Origin: Clostridia bacterium | Lineage (GTDB): Bacteria > Bacillota > Clostridia > Christensenellales > Aristaeellaceae | Direction of reading: 5' to 3' | Length of the DNA: 15,673 bases | NCBI GenBank assembly: GCA_900769075.1 | Contig: CAAGFE010000070.1 | Location: 1-15,673 of the forward strand | Shown: positions 13,531-15,673 of the stretch, one piece after another | Numbering within the stretch: the first letter of the stretch is position 1 | Layout: each line of letters opens with the position of its first letter | Notes under the pieces: model-generated | The model's input: the letters and a program-made list of their open reading frames with translations, nothing else | Databases searched by the model: none | What the model was told of the DNA's origin: nothing | Program-made: the position numbers and the translations under genes

Positions 13531-13980
13531 ATGGATACGAAAGATGTTATACTCGAACTGCGAACGAAAAAAGGTTTGTCACAAGATGAACTTGCAGAAA
13601 AACTCTATGTTACAAGGCAAGCGGTATCCCGTTGGGAAAACGGAGAAACAATTCCGAATACAGAAACCTTAAAACTGCTCTCCAAGTTTTTCGATGTTTC
13701 AATCAATACGCTTTTAGGCTCCCCAAGACAGCTTATTTGCCAATGCTGCGGTATGCCTCTTGATGATTCTTCTATCAGTAAAGAACCTGATGGGACATTC
13801 AATGAAGAATACTGCAAGTGGTGTTACGCTGAAGGAAAATTCACATACAATAAAATGGATGATTTGATTAACTTTTGTGCCGAGCATATGGCAAATGAAA
13901 ACTGGACTTCGGAACAGGTACGAGAATATATGGCGGCTATGTTGCCAAAATTGAATTATTGGAAGTGTTCAGATCAATAA
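13531..13980 (+). CDS. Xre-family HTH regulator with C-terminal zinc ribbon
   Basis: The 149 residues comprise a Cro/C1-type HTH (about 7-63: GLSQDELAEKLYVTRQAVSR, then ETLKLLSKFFDVSINTLLG) followed by a small zinc ribbon of the CQ-C-CGMPL type: CQCC at 70-73 and CKWC at 95-98. A helical tail (MDDLINFCAEHMANENW, REYMAAMLPKLNYW) ends the protein. The start ATG 13531 has AAGGTGG (13516-13522) at 8-base spacing; a longer in-frame extension upstream starts inside the previous gene and is unlikely. Proteins with this tail are common small accessory regulators in Clostridia (recalled). The zinc ribbon may be a structural, sensing or protein-contact module. The target is unknown. Confidence 0.85.
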   Translation: MDTKDVILELRTKKGLSQDELAEKLYVTRQAVSRWENGETIPNTETLKLLSKFFDVSINTLLGSPRQLICQCCGMPLDDSSISKEPDGTFNEEYCKWCYAEGKFTYNKMDDLINFCAEHMANENWTSEQVREYMAAMLPKLNYWKCSDQ

Positions 13981-14006
13981 ACCGACAGAGCTGATTTTAT
14001 ATTGTA

Positions 14007-14051
14007 GTCGTCTGAAAAGGATTTACCCTTTTTCAGACGGCTTTTTATTTT
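14007..14051 (+). terminator. Strong intrinsic terminator after the zinc-ribbon Xre gene
   Basis: CGTCTGAAAAGG (14009-14020) pairs with CCTTTTTCAGACG (within 14026-14039, one bulged base) around a short loop, followed by CTTTTTATTTT. It separates the regulator gene from the zinc-ribbon nuclease gene. Confidence 0.85.
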
Positions 14052-14090
14052 AAGTAGATTCGCAAACTACGAAAAAAACCTCTTTCCAAA

Positions 14091-14096
14091 TATAAT
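14091..14096 (+). promoter_or_regulatory. Possible -10 element for the zinc-ribbon nuclease gene
   Basis: A perfect TATAAT lies 30 bases before the start codon in an AT-rich intergenic stretch, just after a strong terminator. No recognisable -35 is found at 16-18 bases upstream, so the call is tentative. Confidence 0.35.
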
Positions 14097-14125
14097 GTAA
14101 TCACAGAGGAAGGAGGGGATTTGAT

Positions 14126-15517
14126 ATGAGTAATCTTTTATCAGAGGTACACCCTGAGCTTGTTTCGGAATGGTCGAATAAAAATCTGCCGCTTACACCG
14201 GATAAGATTACATACGGCTCAAACAAAGTAGTTTGGTGGAAGGGCGCTTGCGGTCACGAATGGCAGACCAGTGTTAAGGCTCGTTCAAAAGGCGAGAACT
14301 GTCCTATCTGTTCAGGAGCAAGAGTTATAGAAGGTATCAATGATTTGGCAACGCTGAAACCGGAACTGGCTGATGAATGGTCAAGTAAGAACGATCCGCT
14401 AAAAACGACAATGGTAACAATAGGCTCTCATAAGAAAGTGATTTGGCAAGATAAATATGGTCACGAATGGACGGCAACGGTTAAGAGCAGAGCGATAAGC
14501 GGCACAGGCTGCCCATATTGCTCTCATAATAAAATCTTAGTGGGATTTAATGATCTTGCCTCACAACGCCCTGAAGTCGCTTCTGAGTGGTCTGAAAGGA
14601 ACTATCCGCTAAAGCCTGATATGGTTACTGTTTTTGCGAATAGAAAGGTATGGTGGAGGTGCAGTAAAGGACACGAATGGAATACACTCATTTCAACTCG
14701 TTCAGGCGGAAGCCAATGTCCTTATTGTAGCGGTCAAACTCTGCTGAAAGGATTTAATGACTTTGCTACAACCCACCCTCAGCTTGCACAGGAATGGTCA
14801 GACCGGAATTTGCCGCTTACTCCTGATGAGGTAAACGCAAAATCAAGACGCAATGTTTGGTGGAAGTGTAAGACCTGTGGCAATGAGTGGAAGTCTGTTA
14901 TCAATGCTCGTGTAAAAGGAACAGTATGCCCGGTTTGTGCGGACAGGGCAATTCTTGCAGGATACAATGATTTAGCCACAACGGACAGGAAACTGCTTGC
15001 TGAATGGGATTACGAAAAAAACTCTCTGCTGCCGGCACAAGTGTCAAGAAGGTCGATGAAAAGAGTGTGGTGGAAATGTTCACTGGGACACTCTTGGAAA
15101 GCAAAAATCAGCGATAGAACAATTATCGGAGAAAAATGCACTGTGTGCGAAAACGAATATCGCTCCGTGTTCCCCGGCTTGGCTGTCGCCTATTACGCCA
15201 ATCAAAAAGGATTAAAGGTGCAGCTCGGTTCGGATAAACTATTAGGAATACCACTTGAAACCTACATTCCGTCAGAAAAGCTGGCGATAGAATTTACGAA
15301 CGGCTCAGAACATATGGAGGTTCTCAAAAGCCATCTATGCAAGCAGCGAAATATAAAACTTGTAAAGCTCCCTTTTAAGACAACCGAAACGGAAGCGGAG
15401 TATGCCGACAGAGTAAAAGCAGTTTTCAAAAGCGTACATATCTTTATTTATTCTGATGTCGAAGCAGATGTTTCGGTAATCAGAGCAAAATTCAATGAAT
15501 GGAGGAAGCGACTGTGA
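14126..15517 (+). CDS. Five-repeat treble-clef zinc-ribbon protein with a VSR-like nuclease-type C-terminus
   Basis: The 463 residues contain five tandem repeats of about 68 residues (roughly 9-352). Each runs from P/R-E-L/V-x-x-EWS, through N-PL-P-x-x-V and VWW, to a GHEW-like turn, then CPxC and G-xNDLAT. They match the probable zinc-ribbon family DUF4379. The last 110 residues have the order of a PD-(D/E)XK fold: LETYIPSEKLAIEFTNG with E378 and E389, then KSHLCKQRNIKLVKLPF, as in VSR/DUF559-like endonucleases. A DNA-binding nuclease is the likely activity (inference). AGGAGG (14111-14116) is 9 bases before the ATG. Its TGA overlaps the next GTG start (GTGA), so a partner was co-translated. 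Defence, homing or mobile-element maintenance are all possible. Confidence 0.8.
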   Translation: MSNLLSEVHPELVSEWSNKNLPLTPDKITYGSNKVVWWKGACGHEWQTSVKARSKGENCPICSGARVIEGINDLATLKPELADEWSSKNDPLKTTMVTIGSHKKVIWQDKYGHEWTATVKSRAISGTGCPYCSHNKILVGFNDLASQRPEVASEWSERNYPLKPDMVTVFANRKVWWRCSKGHEWNTLISTRSGGSQCPYCSGQTLLKGFNDFATTHPQLAQEWSDRNLPLTPDEVNAKSRRNVWWKCKTCGNEWKSVINARVKGTVCPVCADRAILAGYNDLATTDRKLLAEWDYEKNSLLPAQVSRRSMKRVWWKCSLGHSWKAKISDRTIIGEKCTVCENEYRSVFPGLAVAYYANQKGLKVQLGSDKLLGIPLETYIPSEKLAIEFTNGSEHMEVLKSHLCKQRNIKLVKLPFKTTETEAEYADRVKAVFKSVHIFIYSDVEADVSVIRAKFNEWRKRL

Positions 15518-15582
15518 GAGAAGAAAAGTTCCATATCTATCTTAATGATGACGAATATAAATCCAAAGCGTATGCAGCGTGA
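15514..15582 (+). pseudogene. Truncated start of a small conserved gene coupled to the zinc-ribbon nuclease
   Basis: GTG 15514 overlaps the previous stop as GTGA and is preceded by GGAGG (15501-15505). It encodes REEKFHIYLNDDEY and then runs through unrelated residues to a stop at 15580-15582, giving only 22 residues. From memory, small Clostridial proteins of about 60 residues start in this way, so the gene seems broken soon after codon 15, at the point where a YjdF coding segment begins in another frame. The function of the intact family is unknown. Confidence 0.5.
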
Positions 15583-15673
15583 GATAAAAAAGCAGATGTC
15601 CAATACAGGTATCGGAACAAAATCTCAACAGGCATTAAAATTGCAACACGAACAGTATAAGACAGAACGCAAA
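15557..15673 (+). pseudogene. yjdF: C-terminal part of a YjdF (DUF2992) family gene, 5' end missing, runs off the window
   Basis: In the frame that includes ATG 15572-15574, the sequence reads INPKRMQREIKKQM, then NTGIGTKSQQALKLQ and EQYKTERK. This is the basic, helical C-terminal region of YjdF: the B. subtilis protein has NPKRLQRQ followed by a similar Gly/Ser-Thr-x-A/S-Q-x-A pattern and a Lys-rich tail (recalled). The N-terminal beta-rich half, about 80 residues, is absent, and no yjdF riboswitch lies upstream. Two in-frame ATGs (15545, 15548) could start a truncated product. YjdF's biochemical role is not established; in many Firmicutes it is controlled by an azaaromatic-responsive riboswitch. 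Confidence 0.7.

Noticed and set aside
11700..15673. Site-specific integration of an element into the lysS 3' end
   Set aside because: No integrase gene or direct-repeat attachment core was found in the window. The frame-preserving composition change fits homologous exchange or a misjoin better.
1..15673. CRISPR array, tRNA, rRNA or insertion sequence
   Set aside because: No regularly spaced repeats, cloverleaf-like tRNA sequence, rRNA signature or transposase-like frame was seen on either strand.

Overview
The window looks like chromosomal DNA of a Firmicute, probably a gut-type member of the Clostridia. Strong AGGAGG-type ribosome binding sites, sigma-A promoters with 17-base spacers, a greA-lysS pair and a short class I ketol-acid reductoisomerase all fit. 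The exact taxon cannot be read from the sequence. Two base-composition regimes are obvious by eye: GC-rich DNA from position 1 to about 11,710, and clearly AT-richer DNA from there to the end.

Positions 1-4,542 (minus strand) hold a branched-chain amino acid operon, ilvB-ilvN-ilvC-ilvD. It is read leftward from a near-consensus promoter at 4514-4542, and ilvD runs off the left edge. The roughly 314-nt leader carries a 36-codon ORF (4350-4460) in which 14 of residues 4-22 are Leu, Val or Ile. A terminator-like hairpin follows it, and a segment of the leader ORF can pair with the loop of that hairpin. I read this as a peptide-type transcription attenuator, not the T-box usual in Firmicutes. It is the most interesting regulatory feature here.

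Positions 4,664-8,435 (plus strand) carry an orphan membrane-anchored solute-binding-like protein, a protein with two Myb/SANT-like segments, a TIM-barrel sugar isomerase/endonuclease-IV-fold protein, and a TtcA-type tRNA thiolation enzyme coupled to it by a TAATG overlap. A strong two-way terminator separates ttcA from a converging type I L-asparaginase (8,490-9,467, minus). A divergent promoter region then drives ansA leftward and greA-lysS rightward.

lysS (10,247-12,187) encodes lysyl-tRNA synthetase fused to a C-terminal MetG/Trbp111-type tRNA-binding domain. Composition changes abruptly inside the gene, at the conserved LLFPTMKP stretch near 11,700-11,735. The reading frame stays open, but the 3' part and everything after it look like DNA from another genome. 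This could be homologous replacement or an assembly chimera.

The AT-rich segment carries a GNAT acetyltransferase, two small Xre-family regulators (one with membrane segments, one with a zinc ribbon), and a 463-residue protein with five treble-clef zinc-ribbon repeats and a VSR-like PD-(D/E)XK nuclease-like tail. Overlapping its stop is a small gene start that breaks off after about 15 recognisable codons, where it runs directly into the C-terminal coding part of a YjdF (DUF2992) gene. That is a second abrupt join. The segment looks accessory, but no integrase, transposase, relaxase or attachment site is visible.
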